The notes: generated by a model from the letters alone, not told the origin. A DNA stretch of 64,000 nt from Haloarcula halophila (GCF_029278565.1 NZ_CP119559.1:1612001-1676000), one strand, 5' to 3'. Counted from the first letter of the stretch, positions 7,484-16,359 are shown. Made by a program: numbers and translations.

Positions 7484-10027
7484 CTACTCGCCTCGGTAGG
7501 TCACCGTCCGCCGTTCCAGCGCGACCGCGGCGTCGACGATGTCCTCGGTGTCGTCTGCGGCGACGAACGTGACCGTGTTGCGGATGCCAGAGAGGGGAAC
7601 CTCGACGGTCAGGCGCTCGCCGTCGGGTTCGATCCGCCGGGTCTCCTGGCCGTGCCGGACGATCAGTTCGGCGGCGTCGGTGGTCACCGCGACGGACAGC
7701 GTCGACTCCTCCGTCGTCGTCGGAAACTCCCCGACGGTCAGCGAGGGACGGCTCCGTTCGGTCCCGAATCGCTCGGCGACGATGGCGGGCGTCTCGACCG
7801 GTTCGCCCGCGTCGATCCCGTGAGCCAGGCGGACGTACTGGGCCATCGACCACGACAGCGGCGTCGCCGACCCGGTCCCCTCGCCGAACGCCCAGCCGTA
7901 CTCGGTGGGTTCGTCCCGGTCCCAGACCTGCTCGGGGATCATCCGCCCCTCGTTGGCGAAGCCCGCCATCGTCGACAGGAGGGTCCGGGGGGAGAGTTCG
8001 CCCGAGTCGGTCCCGCGGCGGAGTTCGTACTCGCCGCGTTCGCCGGTGAGGATCGGCCAGAGCCGTCCCTGCCCCTCGCTCTGCCAGGGCGATCCGTCCG
8101 CCGCTTCCCCGTAGCCGTCCCCGTTGTAGCGGTACCACGCCGGGCCGTTGGGCGTGTCCCGGCGGATCGTCCCGTCGACGACCGAGACGGAGTTTCGGAT
8201 CACCGGGTCGTCGGCCGACACGATCCCTAGCCGGACGAGTTCGAGGAAGCCGGCGTCGATCACGGCCCGTTCGTCCAGTGTCGGGCCGCCGTTTGCGAGG
8301 GCGAGGTCGGCCCCGTCGTCGGGGTCGGTGTCGTCGTCGACCCGCATGTAGTAGGGCGGTTCGTTGCCGTCGGCACCAGTCGTCGTCGCACACCACGCCT
8401 CGACCGAGCGGGCCCACTCGTCGGCGGTCGCCAGCCAGACCAGCGCGTCGGCACGCTCGTCCTCGGCGGCGGCCAGCGCCGCGGCGCAAGTCAGCCCGGC
8501 GATCTCGGCGGCGATCGTCGACGGGGAGTAGCCGCTCTCCTCCTCCCAGCGCTCCTGGCCCGTCGCCGGACCGCTGCCGGCCACGTAGTCGGCGGCGGCT
8601 TTGACCTGGTCGTAACTGTACTCGACGGCGTCGAATCCCAGGCCGTGGCGGTCGGCCAACTGGGAGGCCATCACCAGCGGGAGGGCGACTTCGTCCAGTT
8701 GCTCGCCGCCCCAGCGCAGGCGGCCGTCGACGAACGTGTTCTGTGGGATAGCGCCGTCCTCGCGTTGCTGGTACTCGAAGACGTACTCGACGGCACGGCG
8801 AGCGCCGTCGACGTCGCCCATCGCCCGCAGGGCGGTAAAGGACTGGTAGAGGTCCCGCGCCCAGACGAAGTTGTAGCCGTAGTCGCTGGGCGTCGACGCG
8901 CCGACGGCCGTCCCCCACGGGACCGACGGGCTGGCGATACCCGCCCCGACGTAGGTCTTGTCCTCGACGGCGGCGAGCACCATCGCGGCGACACGGTACT
9001 GGATCGCCAACTCGTCGTCCCCGGCGACGCTGTCGGGGACCGACAGCTCCCCGAGGTACGCCTCCCAGGCCGAGACGTACGCCTCGCGGGCCCGCTCGTA
9101 GCCCGCATCGACGGCCGCCCGTGCGGTCTCGCGGGCGGCCTCCTGGTCCCGGTCGGTCGCGAACCCGAGCGCGAGGGTGGCCCGGCCGCTGCCGGTCAGG
9201 AGGCGGCCGGCGAGGTCGACGACGCCCTCGACCGAGGCGTTGTTCGTCCACTCGCCGGCTTCCAGGAGCGCCTGGCCGTCGTCGGGTTCGAGCGCGCCGG
9301 CGCGGCTAAACCCGCTTTCGGCGACCATCCCCAGCGCGACCTCGTAGCTGTCGCCGTCGTCGCGGACGACGTGCTGGCCGTCGTTTCCGTCGGTGTCCCA
9401 GGCAGCGAGTTGGTAGCCGTCGGCGGTCGGCACACGCCGGCCGAAGTCGGCGCCGGCGCTCTGGGAGCAGGCAGTCCGGGCGACGGCGTACACCTCGTGT
9501 CGCCCGGCTCCGTCGAAATCGACCCGTCCCAGCAACGCGTCCCGCTGAGGGTCCGTCACCCACTCCGCGGTGAGTTCCCACGCGTCGCTCTCGGTGGGGG
9601 CGAACGTCTGTTCGTAGACGAGCGCCCGGTCGGTCGCCAGCGTTGTCGACCGCTCGACGCTGTCGGTCGTCGTTCGATCGGTCCGGTGACTCCGCCAGGC
9701 CCGTCGGTCCTCGGTGTCGACGACGACGAACTCCAGGGTCCGGAGGTTCAGCAGGTCAACCCGTGGATACCGGACCTCTGTGACCGCTCCCTCGGTGAAC
9801 GTCGCCCACACCCGCGATGGCGCGTCGTCCCCGTGATCGGGGACCGTCGCCACGCCGAACTTCCGCCCCGTCGTCCAGGTCGGCGAAGGTGCCTCGATGG
9901 CCGTCTCGGTCGCCGTCCCTGTGTCGGTCGCAGTGGACTCGCCCCCGCCGAACCGGCCCGGACAGCCGGCGAGACCGGCCATCCCGATCCCGGTCGCGAA
10001 CCGCACGAACTCCCGTCGTCGCGTCAT
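7484..10027 (-). CDS. GH15 glucoamylase-type lipoprotein (glucan 1,4-alpha-glucosidase)
   Basis: An 847-residue predicted exported enzyme releasing glucose from starch or dextrin ends. The N-terminus MTRRREFVRFATGIGMAGLAGC carries a twin-arginine signal and lipobox LAGC, so it should be anchored outside the cell. An N-terminal beta-sandwich of the bacterial glucoamylase/glucodextranase type precedes an (alpha/alpha)6 barrel. The acid-bearing WEEESGYSPST motif lies near residue 495 and the base-bearing MIPEQVWD near residue 697, and the substrate-binding WARDLYQS is also present. About 100 residues of beta-rich sequence follow. Its upstream region is shared with the divergent ABC ATPase gene. 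Together they suggest external digestion followed by uptake. Confidence 0.9.
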   Translation of the reverse strand: MTRRREFVRFATGIGMAGLAGCPGRFGGGESTATDTGTATETAIEAPSPTWTTGRKFGVATVPDHGDDAPSRVWATFTEGAVTEVRYPRVDLLNLRTLEFVVVDTEDRRAWRSHRTDRTTTDSVERSTTLATDRALVYEQTFAPTESDAWELTAEWVTDPQRDALLGRVDFDGAGRHEVYAVARTACSQSAGADFGRRVPTADGYQLAAWDTDGNDGQHVVRDDGDSYEVALGMVAESGFSRAGALEPDDGQALLEAGEWTNNASVEGVVDLAGRLLTGSGRATLALGFATDRDQEAARETARAAVDAGYERAREAYVSAWEAYLGELSVPDSVAGDDELAIQYRVAAMVLAAVEDKTYVGAGIASPSVPWGTAVGASTPSDYGYNFVWARDLYQSFTALRAMGDVDGARRAVEYVFEYQQREDGAIPQNTFVDGRLRWGGEQLDEVALPLVMASQLADRHGLGFDAVEYSYDQVKAAADYVAGSGPATGQERWEEESGYSPSTIAAEIAGLTCAAALAAAEDERADALVWLATADEWARSVEAWCATTTGADGNEPPYYMRVDDDTDPDDGADLALANGGPTLDERAVIDAGFLELVRLGIVSADDPVIRNSVSVVDGTIRRDTPNGPAWYRYNGDGYGEAADGSPWQSEGQGRLWPILTGERGEYELRRGTDSGELSPRTLLSTMAGFANEGRMIPEQVWDRDEPTEYGWAFGEGTGSATPLSWSMAQYVRLAHGIDAGEPVETPAIVAERFGTERSRPSLTVGEFPTTTEESTLSVAVTTDAAELIVRHGQETRRIEPDGERLTVEVPLSGIRNTVTFVAADDTEDIVDAAVALERRTVTYRGE

Positions 10028-10093
10028 CTGCTCCCCCCGTTTGACCCCCGACCGTGAATCATTGTCGGCTCGTCGAAGCGATCGCGTAAATTA

Positions 10094-10141
10094 ACTACGA
10101 AGTTTCCCATCACAAATTTCAAAATTCGGGGAAGATTTATC
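10094..10141 (+). promoter_or_regulatory. Promoter of the MalK-type ATPase gene with ACTACGAA motif
   Basis: TATA-like ATTTATC at 10135-10141 lies about 25-31 nt before ATG 10166, giving a leaderless or near-leaderless transcript. ACTACGAA at 10094-10101 lies 33 nt further upstream and repeats the half-site seen in the other starch-island promoters. An upstream position relative to TATA would suit activation; this is inferred from position only. Confidence 0.5.
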
Positions 10142-10165
10142 ATTGAGGAACCAAACATCGGAGTA

Positions 10166-11329
10166 ATGGCGAGTCTCGAACTTGAAACGCTTCGGAAGGA
10201 GTTCGACGGTGGGTCCATCGTCGCTGTCGACGACCTGGACCTCTCGATCGACGACGGCGAGTTCGTCACCGTCGTCGGGCCGTCGGGGTGCGGGAAGTCG
10301 ACGACACTACGGATGATCGCCGGGCTCGAACGACCGTCGAAGGGCCGTATCCGCCTCGGCGGCACGGACATCACCGACGTTCACGCGCGCCACCGCGACG
10401 TGGCGATGGTGTTCCAGAACTACGCGCTGTACCCACACAAGACCATCGAGCAGAACATGGCCTTCGGGCTCCGGATGAGTACGGATCTGTCCGCCGAGGA
10501 GCGCGAGAAACGCGTCTCCGAGGCCGCCGAGATGATGGGGATCGCCGAGTTGCTCGACGACACGCCCGACGAACTCTCCGGCGGGCAGAAACAGCGCGTC
10601 GCACTCGGCCGTGCGATCGTCCGCGAACCCGAGGTGTTCCTGTTCGACGAACCGCTCAGCAACCTCGACGCGAAGCTCCGGACGACGATGCGGACCGAGA
10701 TCCAGCGCCTCCAGGCGGAACTGGGCATCACGGCGGTCTACGTCACCCACGACCAGGAGGAGGCGATGACGATGGGCGACCGCATCGTCATCCTCAACGA
10801 CGGGAAGCTCCAGCAGACCGGCGAGCCCACCCACGTCTACAACAACCCGACCAATCAGTTCGTCGGCGGGTTCGTCGGCTCGCCGTCGATGAACTTCGTC
10901 GACGTGACCGCCGAACCGATCGACGGCGGCGTCCGGCTGACCGGCGCCGACGGCGCGTTCACCTACGACCTGACGAGCGGACGGGCCGACGCCTTCGGCG
11001 ACATCAGCGGGGGGACGTACGTGCTGGGCGTCCGCCCGGAACACGTCTCCGTCGGCAACGAGGGGGCGCAGTCGGCCGTCCCGGCCGTCGTCGACGTCGT
11101 CGAACCCGTCGGGAGCGACAACTACCTCTATCTGGACCTGGGGACCGACGCCCGGGCGTTCGACACCGAGGGCGCGCCGGAGTTCATCGCGCGTGTCGCC
11201 GCCGACATCGAACCCGAGGTCGGCGAGACGATCCACGTCTCCTTCGACGAATCGTCGGTCCACCTCTTCGACGACCGGACCGGCGAAGCGGTCACCGCCG
11301 TCGAGGAAGAACCCGTTCCGGCGAAGTAA
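10166..11329 (+). CDS. Sugar ABC transporter ATP-binding protein (MalK/UgpC/MsmX type)
   Basis: Cytoplasmic ATPase of a CUT1 sugar importer, 387 residues. Walker A GPSGCGKST is at about residues 37-45, with the Q-loop in MVFQNYALYPH, the signature LSGGQKQR, Walker B VFLFDEPLSNLD and the switch H in VTHDQEEA. The C-terminal 140 residues form the TOBE/OB regulatory extension typical of MalK and UgpC (GVRPEHVSV). It is transcribed alone, 6 kb from its likely permease partners at 726-2770, with two glycosidase genes and a membrane protein gene between. Such ATPases often serve more than one importer, so the partnership is inferred. Confidence 0.93.
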   Translation: MASLELETLRKEFDGGSIVAVDDLDLSIDDGEFVTVVGPSGCGKSTTLRMIAGLERPSKGRIRLGGTDITDVHARHRDVAMVFQNYALYPHKTIEQNMAFGLRMSTDLSAEEREKRVSEAAEMMGIAELLDDTPDELSGGQKQRVALGRAIVREPEVFLFDEPLSNLDAKLRTTMRTEIQRLQAELGITAVYVTHDQEEAMTMGDRIVILNDGKLQQTGEPTHVYNNPTNQFVGGFVGSPSMNFVDVTAEPIDGGVRLTGADGAFTYDLTSGRADAFGDISGGTYVLGVRPEHVSVGNEGAQSAVPAVVDVVEPVGSDNYLYLDLGTDARAFDTEGAPEFIARVAADIEPEVGETIHVSFDESSVHLFDDRTGEAVTAVEEEPVPAK

Positions 11330-11380
11330 CCGGCCCTCGTCGTTTCTCGTCTCTTCGACACAGGACCGATCGGCGAGTGA

Positions 11381-13405
11381 CTACTCGGTCGCTCCGGCCG
11401 CCTCCTCCGCCCGTAACTCGCCGATCGAACTGAGGTGTGCGACCGTCGCCAGTCGGAGCGCGTGTGGCCATCCCAGCGGGGTCGCACAGTCGGGGGTCCC
11501 GTCGTCGTACAACTGCTCGGAGAGGTAGCCACTGGGCTGGACGAGCGAGCCGCCGGGGAGGATCTCGGCCAGCAGGTCCCGCGAGCGGGCGTAGGCGGTC
11601 GCCGCCCGAACGTCCTCGTCCCGGTTGTCGAGCAGTGACCCCAACTGCGCGGCGGCGTTGGCTCCCCACGCGGTCGAGACCGTCCAGACTTTCTCGTCGG
11701 CCTGGGAGTTCCGTCGCCACTCGTCGCCCTCGAACCGGACGAGCCCGCGGATCGCGTCGGTCTCGCGTTCCAGGCCGTCGAGGGTCGTCCGGACGTGGGT
11801 GTCCAGTCGGTCCAGCGTCCGCTCGGGGAGGGCGACGAGCGCGGCGTACTCCCGGAGGGCACCGACCAGCGCGAGCGTCCCAGAGTCGAGTCGCTCGTCG
11901 AGTTCGCCGTCGTGGCCCCGGAGGGCGTAGTAGTCGCCGGTCCAGAGCGCGTCGAGGCCGTCGTGGACGGCGCGGGCCTGCTCGCGGGCGTGGTTCCGGA
12001 GCGGTTCGTTGACCGGCGCGCGGGCGACGGCGGCGTAGGCGTGCAGGAACGTCGCGGCGGTGTGAGTAAAGCGCCCCTGCATGTTCTCCCAGGCGTTCTG
12101 GCAGTCGATCGGCAGCCCGTCGTCGACGAGCGTCTCGTCCAGGCTCTCGATACCACGTGCAATCGCCGTCTCGATCCGCCCGGGATCGTCGGGGGAACCG
12201 GCCCGGAGGAAAGTCGCAAGAAAGCCCAGGACGCTCCCGGTCTGGTCGGCCTGGTAGTCGGTGTCGCTCCCGCTCTCGATGCGGGCGTTGGCCCAGCCGG
12301 GTGCCAGCGTCTCGTCGCCGGGCCAGACGCGGTGTGGCCAGCTCCCGTCGGGGAGCTGTGTCCGACAGTAGAGGGCCGCCGACCGCTCGTGCCAGTCGGC
12401 CAGCCCCAGACCGAGGAGCTGATCGCCCGACAGCAGGAAGCCGGCGATCTCGGCGTCGTCGCGGAACCACGTGTAGCCGTAGCCCCCGGAGGTGACGAAG
12501 AACGGATCGAAGTCCGGACCGGCCATCCGAGCGCCGTTACTCGCCGACAACAACGAGACCACGCGCAGATCGTCGACGATCGACTCCCGGTGTGGCGTCG
12601 ACTCCGGAACCGACCAGGGTCGGCACCCCTCGCTTGCCGCACACAGCGTGCCGACGCTGTCGTGACTACTCGCGAGGGCGGCCACCTCCGAGAGAGCGTC
12701 CCCGCGGGTCGTCTCGCTGATGTCGGTCACCAGTGTCACGAGCGTGACCGCGTGATCGTCGAAGGGGGCAGTCACGACGGCACCACCGGTCAGGACCGCG
12801 TCCTCGTAGCGGTCCTGTGTCGTCTCCCGGGGGAACTCGACCGGGCCTTCGGCGACCAGTTCGTCGAACCGCTCGGGGATCTGCCCGTGGACGGCCTCGA
12901 TACCGGTCGAAACGCCGACGTAGTCGTGTTCGTCGCGGTGGTACGCCTCGACTGCGTCGTCGTGGACGAGCAGGCTCGTCCGCCCCTCCCGGCCGTCGGG
13001 GGCGAAGCCGACGAACGCCCGCAGCGTCGGGTTCGGGGGCGCGTCGCCCCGGAGTTCGAACCGCGTGACGTGTGCCCGACCGAACGTACAGTCGTACTGG
13101 GCGATCGACCAGCCCGGCTGCTCGTGGACGGTCTCGACGACGCCGGTCTCACCCCGGTAGCGCTGTTCGCCGCCGTCGTCGAACCAGCGCACGTCGTCGG
13201 TCTCGACGCCGAACCGCGACTGGTCGATGCCCGAGAGGCCGCAGAGCGGATAGGAGTAATCCCGTAGCGAGCCGTCGCCGTCGACGTAGACGAGCCGGTC
13301 GGCGAAGCCGGAGAACATGCCGGCGGTAGAGCGCAACTCCCCCGGGAACCGCCGATCGTGGTCCCGGTTCCGTTTGAAATCGTTCAACGATGTCCGGAGC
13401 GTCAT
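11381..13405 (-). CDS. GH15 family glycosidase, cytoplasmic
   Basis: A 674-residue glucoamylase/trehalase-type enzyme with no signal peptide, so an intracellular maltodextrin (or other alpha-glucan) hydrolase. The N-terminal beta domain includes a segment reading GMFSGFADRLVYVDG. The (alpha/alpha)6 barrel shows YTWFRDDAEI, an acid in QNAWENMQGRF near residue 441, and a base in GYLSEQLYDD near residue 629. ATG 13405 is preferred to GTG 13411 because TATAAATT on the opposite strand at 13431-13438 sits about 26-33 nt away. It is only distantly like the exported GH15 at 7484-10027, so the two are not recent duplicates. Convergent with the ABC ATPase gene. Confidence 0.87.
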   Translation of the reverse strand: MTLRTSLNDFKRNRDHDRRFPGELRSTAGMFSGFADRLVYVDGDGSLRDYSYPLCGLSGIDQSRFGVETDDVRWFDDGGEQRYRGETGVVETVHEQPGWSIAQYDCTFGRAHVTRFELRGDAPPNPTLRAFVGFAPDGREGRTSLLVHDDAVEAYHRDEHDYVGVSTGIEAVHGQIPERFDELVAEGPVEFPRETTQDRYEDAVLTGGAVVTAPFDDHAVTLVTLVTDISETTRGDALSEVAALASSHDSVGTLCAASEGCRPWSVPESTPHRESIVDDLRVVSLLSASNGARMAGPDFDPFFVTSGGYGYTWFRDDAEIAGFLLSGDQLLGLGLADWHERSAALYCRTQLPDGSWPHRVWPGDETLAPGWANARIESGSDTDYQADQTGSVLGFLATFLRAGSPDDPGRIETAIARGIESLDETLVDDGLPIDCQNAWENMQGRFTHTAATFLHAYAAVARAPVNEPLRNHAREQARAVHDGLDALWTGDYYALRGHDGELDERLDSGTLALVGALREYAALVALPERTLDRLDTHVRTTLDGLERETDAIRGLVRFEGDEWRRNSQADEKVWTVSTAWGANAAAQLGSLLDNRDEDVRAATAYARSRDLLAEILPGGSLVQPSGYLSEQLYDDGTPDCATPLGWPHALRLATVAHLSSIGELRAEEAAGATE

Positions 13406-13430
13406 GGTCACCAGTCAGCACCCCCGACAC

Positions 13431-13460
13431 TATAAATTATGGTGTAATAATTTTTCGTAG
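13431..13460 (-). promoter_or_regulatory. Promoter of the cytoplasmic GH15 gene with CTACGAA motif
   Basis: Read on the minus strand, CTACGAA (13460-13454) is followed 15 nt later by the AATTTATA box (13438-13431) and then by ATG 13405. The half-site matches those before the ABC ATPase gene and in the importer/GH13 intergenic region. Its position upstream of TATA suggests activation; this is not tested. Confidence 0.5.
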
Positions 13461-13699
13461 TTAGAACAGGGCGTGGGAGACGTTCTATCCGCGTCTCGGA
13501 CTGGCCCCGGTGAGCCGTCGTCGCTACGTCGGGGAGATCACCGGTCGGGGCGGGCGACGTGGTCAGCGGCCAGTTCCCAGTCGTCGGTTCGGCTGTCCCC
13601 GACCTGAACGACCAGTAGCTTAACCCGTTTTCGATCAGTAGTGACAGACCGCAACGAAAATGCTGAGTGGACCGGCACCGACCCGAATACGACCGAAAC
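13461..13699. other. Gene-free stretch between divergent GH15 and TrmB-type genes
   Basis: No frame here looks like a real gene; the open frames have no homology-like features and cross the promoters. It contains GC-rich sequence with short T-runs and an AGCTTAACCC element near 13618, but no convincing RNA or operator beyond those listed separately. Confidence 0.5.
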
Positions 13700-13718
13700 A
13701 CAATTAGTCGTGACTACG
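13700..13718 (+). promoter_or_regulatory. Promoter of the TrmB-type regulator gene, possible autoregulatory site
   Basis: ACAATTA near 13700-13706 is a weak TATA-like element about 30 nt before ATG 13735. ACTACGGA at 13713-13720, one base different from the island's ACTACGAA motif, lies downstream of it. A site between TATA and start would be expected to repress. This contrast with the upstream sites in target promoters is suggestive of one protein acting both ways. Confidence 0.35.
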
Positions 13719-13734
13719 GAGGTTCTGACAACAG

Positions 13735-14778
13735 ATGGACGACGCAACGCTCGCAGCGCGACTCGAACAACTGGGCCTCTCCGAGAAGGAGGTCGATACG
13801 TACCTGTCGATCCTCCGGACCGGCGAGGCCAAGGCCAGCGAGATCGCCGACGACACCGGCGTCTCGAAGCGATACGTCTATAGCATCAGCGAATCGCTCG
13901 AAGACCGCGGGTTCGTCGAGGTCAACGACCACGTCGTCCCGACGACGATCCGGGCCCGCCCGCCCGGGGAGGTCATCGACGCCCTGACCGACCAGTTGAC
14001 GGAGATGGAGACGGCGCTGGCCGATCGGTTCGCCGACACGGATCGGGAACCCCAGCAGTTCGACGTCATCAAGTCCCGCGTGACGGTGGTCAAGCGCCTC
14101 AGCGAGTACATCGCCGACGCCGAAAGCGAGATTATGCTCTCGGTCCCCCAGCAGTACCTCTCGGAGATCGGCGACGACCTCGCCGCTGCAGTCGATCGCG
14201 GCGTACTCGTCATGCTGGTCGTCAACAGCACCACCCGGATCGATCCGACCGACGTCGAGGGGAAGGCCGCTGTCGCTCGCGCCTGGGAGCAGGAGATGCC
14301 GATCATGCTCACGGTCGATGGCCAGTACGGGCTGGTCGCCCCGGCGGACATGGTGCTCCGGACGAACTCCGACCAGCGGGCGATCGCGTTCGTCCAGAGA
14401 CAGATCGTCCCGATCCTCTCGGGGTCGTTCCTCGGGAACTACTGGCCGATGGCGACCGAACTCCACGTCGGCGAGCCACACCCGCTCCCCGAGACGTACC
14501 GGAGCTTCCGTCATCTCGTGTTACAGGCCACGCTCCGACTCCGGGCCGACGAACCGGTGACGTTCGTTGCCGACGTTGCTCCCGTCCAGGCCACCGACGA
14601 CCCCGGACACATCGAGGGACAGGTCGTCGATACGCGCCAGGGGATGGTCGAACCACAGACCAACGCCTATCCGATCGAACACACGCTCGTCGTCGAACTG
14701 GGCGACGAGACGGTGACCGTCGGTGGGCCGGGCTCGTTCCTCGAAGACTACGAGGCCAACGAGGCCCGTCTCAGCTAA
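13735..14778 (+). CDS. TrmB-family sugar-sensing transcriptional regulator
   Basis: Cytoplasmic DNA-binding protein of 347 residues. An N-terminal winged helix-turn-helix (residues about 5-75: GLSEKEVDTYLSIL, then SEIADDTGVSKRYVYSISESL) is followed by a coiled segment. The C-terminal effector domain is of the TrmB sugar-binding type, starting near residue 105 in a PLD-like half (IMLSVPQQYL). Family members bind maltose, trehalose or glucose and control sugar import and central metabolism. The location beside a maltodextrin importer and three glycosidases points to control of this island. Its stop overlaps the convergent pilin gene by 4 nt. Confidence 0.9.
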   Translation: MDDATLAARLEQLGLSEKEVDTYLSILRTGEAKASEIADDTGVSKRYVYSISESLEDRGFVEVNDHVVPTTIRARPPGEVIDALTDQLTEMETALADRFADTDREPQQFDVIKSRVTVVKRLSEYIADAESEIMLSVPQQYLSEIGDDLAAAVDRGVLVMLVVNSTTRIDPTDVEGKAAVARAWEQEMPIMLTVDGQYGLVAPADMVLRTNSDQRAIAFVQRQIVPILSGSFLGNYWPMATELHVGEPHPLPETYRSFRHLVLQATLRLRADEPVTFVADVAPVQATDDPGHIEGQVVDTRQGMVEPQTNAYPIEHTLVVELGDETVTVGGPGSFLEDYEANEARLS

Positions 14779-15275
14779 CGGGTACTCGGGTCCGGCCAAC
14801 GATAGATGACGTACGTATTCGTCTCCTCGCTGGTGGCCGGTTCCCAGACGATCCGGAGTGTCGCCTCGCTCAGGTCGAGATGTTCGCCCGACCCGACGCC
14901 GCTGAACTGCTTCGCGTTGATACTGATCTCCGTGCCCGAACTGATCTCGGTCGGGGCCTGTGCCTGTATCGGATTCCCGGTCAGCGAGACGTCGTTCCCG
15001 CTGGAGTCTTTCGCGTCGCTCACCGTCACCGAGAGCTCGTTTCGCTGGAGCGTCTCACCGCTCCCGACAGTCAGGTTGAGATACTCGCCGTTCGGGCTGG
15101 TCTCTTTACTGTAGTCGGCGACGATCGCCGTCTGTGGCGCGTTTTGCGGCTGCTGTTGGCCGATATTGAGGACGAACGTCCCGACCACGGCCGCGAGAAT
15201 CACGACGATAGCGACCATCAGTACCACACCGATGACGGTGCTTACCCCCCGCTCGTTCCCAGCGTCATCCCTCAT
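14775..15275 (-). CDS. Archaeal type IV pilin-like secreted protein
   Basis: A 166-residue protein starting MRDDAGNERGVSTVIGVVLMVAIVVILAAVVGTFVL. This is the class III (prepilin peptidase) signal of haloarchaeal pilins, with cleavage expected after RG and an adjacent hydrophobic helix that would form the pilus core. The remaining 125 residues are Ser/Thr/Gly-rich beta-type sequence, probably exposed at the surface. The frame is open to 15473, but the upstream 66 residues are not pilin-like and the signal fixes the start at 15275. There are no pilus-assembly genes beside it, so it would use machinery encoded elsewhere. Convergent with the TrmB-type gene. Confidence 0.82.
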   Translation of the reverse strand: MRDDAGNERGVSTVIGVVLMVAIVVILAAVVGTFVLNIGQQQPQNAPQTAIVADYSKETSPNGEYLNLTVGSGETLQRNELSVTVSDAKDSSGNDVSLTGNPIQAQAPTEISSGTEISINAKQFSGVGSGEHLDLSEATLRIVWEPATSEETNTYVIYRWPDPSTR

Positions 15276-15360
15276 TGCACCAGTATCTGGGGGTAGGACG
15301 TAAAAACGCTGCCGTCCACTCAGCGTGCGATATGTCGGCCGGAGAACCCGATCGGCCCGG

Positions 15361-16359
15361 TCAGGCCGTCGCGAGGAGATCGTCGGGGAGTTCACCCGGC
15401 AGTTCGTCCCGGTCGTGAGTGGCCTCGAAGTCGGGGGCGGGACCCATCGGCACGATCCGTTTCGGACTGACATCCGGATGGGTCGTGTAGTAGTGTTCCT
15501 TGATGTGGTCGACGTTGACCGTCTCTGCGACGCCCGGCGTCTGGTAGAGGTCCCGCAGATACGGCCAGAGGTTGTCGTACTCGCGGACGAGCTTGTGGTT
15601 GCACATGAAGTGGGTGTGGTAGACCTCGTCGAACCGGACCAGCGTGGTGAACATGCAGATGTCCGCCTCTGTCAGCCGGTCACCGGCGAGGTACCGCTGA
15701 TCTGCGAGCACGTCGTCCCAGTGCTCCAGGGCGTCGAACAGTTCCGTGACGGCGTCGTCGTAGGCGGCCTGCGTGTCCGCGAAGCCGGCCCGGTAGACGC
15801 CGTTGTTGATCGGCTCGTAGATCTCGTCGATGATCCGGTCGATTTCGTCCTGATAGCCCTCGGGGTAGAGGTCGACGTCGTGTTCGGCGACGCCGCCGAA
15901 CTCGGTGTCGAGCATCCGCAGGACCTCCTTGGACTCGTTGTTGACGATGGTCTCCTCCTGTTTGTCCCAGAGGACCGGTACCGTCACCCGACCGGTCATC
16001 TCCGGGTCGGCCGCGACGTAGACCTCCCGGAGGTAGTCGGCCCCGTTGACCGAGTCTTCGGTACAGCCGGCTTTCTCGGGGGTGAACTGCCAGCCGTCGT
16101 CGCCGCGGTAGGGGTCGACGACGTCGACGCTGATCGCGTCCTCCAACCCTTTGAGTTTCCGGACCAGCAGCGTCCGGTGTGCCCACGGACAGGCCAGCGA
16201 GACGTAGAGGTGGTACCGCCCCGCTTCGGGCTGGAACCGCGCGTCCGGGTCGTCCTCGATACGGTCACGGAACGACGTCTCCTGCCGGTCGAACTCACCG
16301 TCCTCGTTGGTTGTCTTGTAGGCGTCTGTCCGCCACTCGCCGTCGACGAGCATGTTCAT
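15361..16359 (-). CDS. Xi-class glutathione S-transferase-like protein (glutathionyl-hydroquinone reductase family)
   Basis: A 332-residue soluble protein. The thioredoxin-fold N-domain has the catalytic Cys57 in ACPWAHR, the hallmark of YqjG/ECM4 enzymes, and an all-helical C-domain follows (VYRAGFADTQAAYDDAV, RLTEADI). Family members reduce glutathionylated quinols with GSH. Haloarchaea generally use gamma-glutamylcysteine in place of glutathione, so the thiol is uncertain. ATG 16359 is chosen because GTTTATGG, read on the minus strand at 16393-16386, lies about 28-34 nt upstream; the frame extends to 16395 but without family-like sequence. Confidence 0.87.
   Translation of the reverse strand: MNMLVDGEWRTDAYKTTNEDGEFDRQETSFRDRIEDDPDARFQPEAGRYHLYVSLACPWAHRTLLVRKLKGLEDAISVDVVDPYRGDDGWQFTPEKAGCTEDSVNGADYLREVYVAADPEMTGRVTVPVLWDKQEETIVNNESKEVLRMLDTEFGGVAEHDVDLYPEGYQDEIDRIIDEIYEPINNGVYRAGFADTQAAYDDAVTELFDALEHWDDVLADQRYLAGDRLTEADICMFTTLVRFDEVYHTHFMCNHKLVREYDNLWPYLRDLYQTPGVAETVNVDHIKEHYYTTHPDVSPKRIVPMGPAPDFEATHDRDELPGELPDDLLATA

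Noticed and set aside
13408-13701. A 97-codon minus-strand frame in the GH15/TrmB intergenic region
   Set aside because: It overlaps the promoter and start of the GH15 gene, and has a basic, non-haloarchaeal composition and no promoter of its own.
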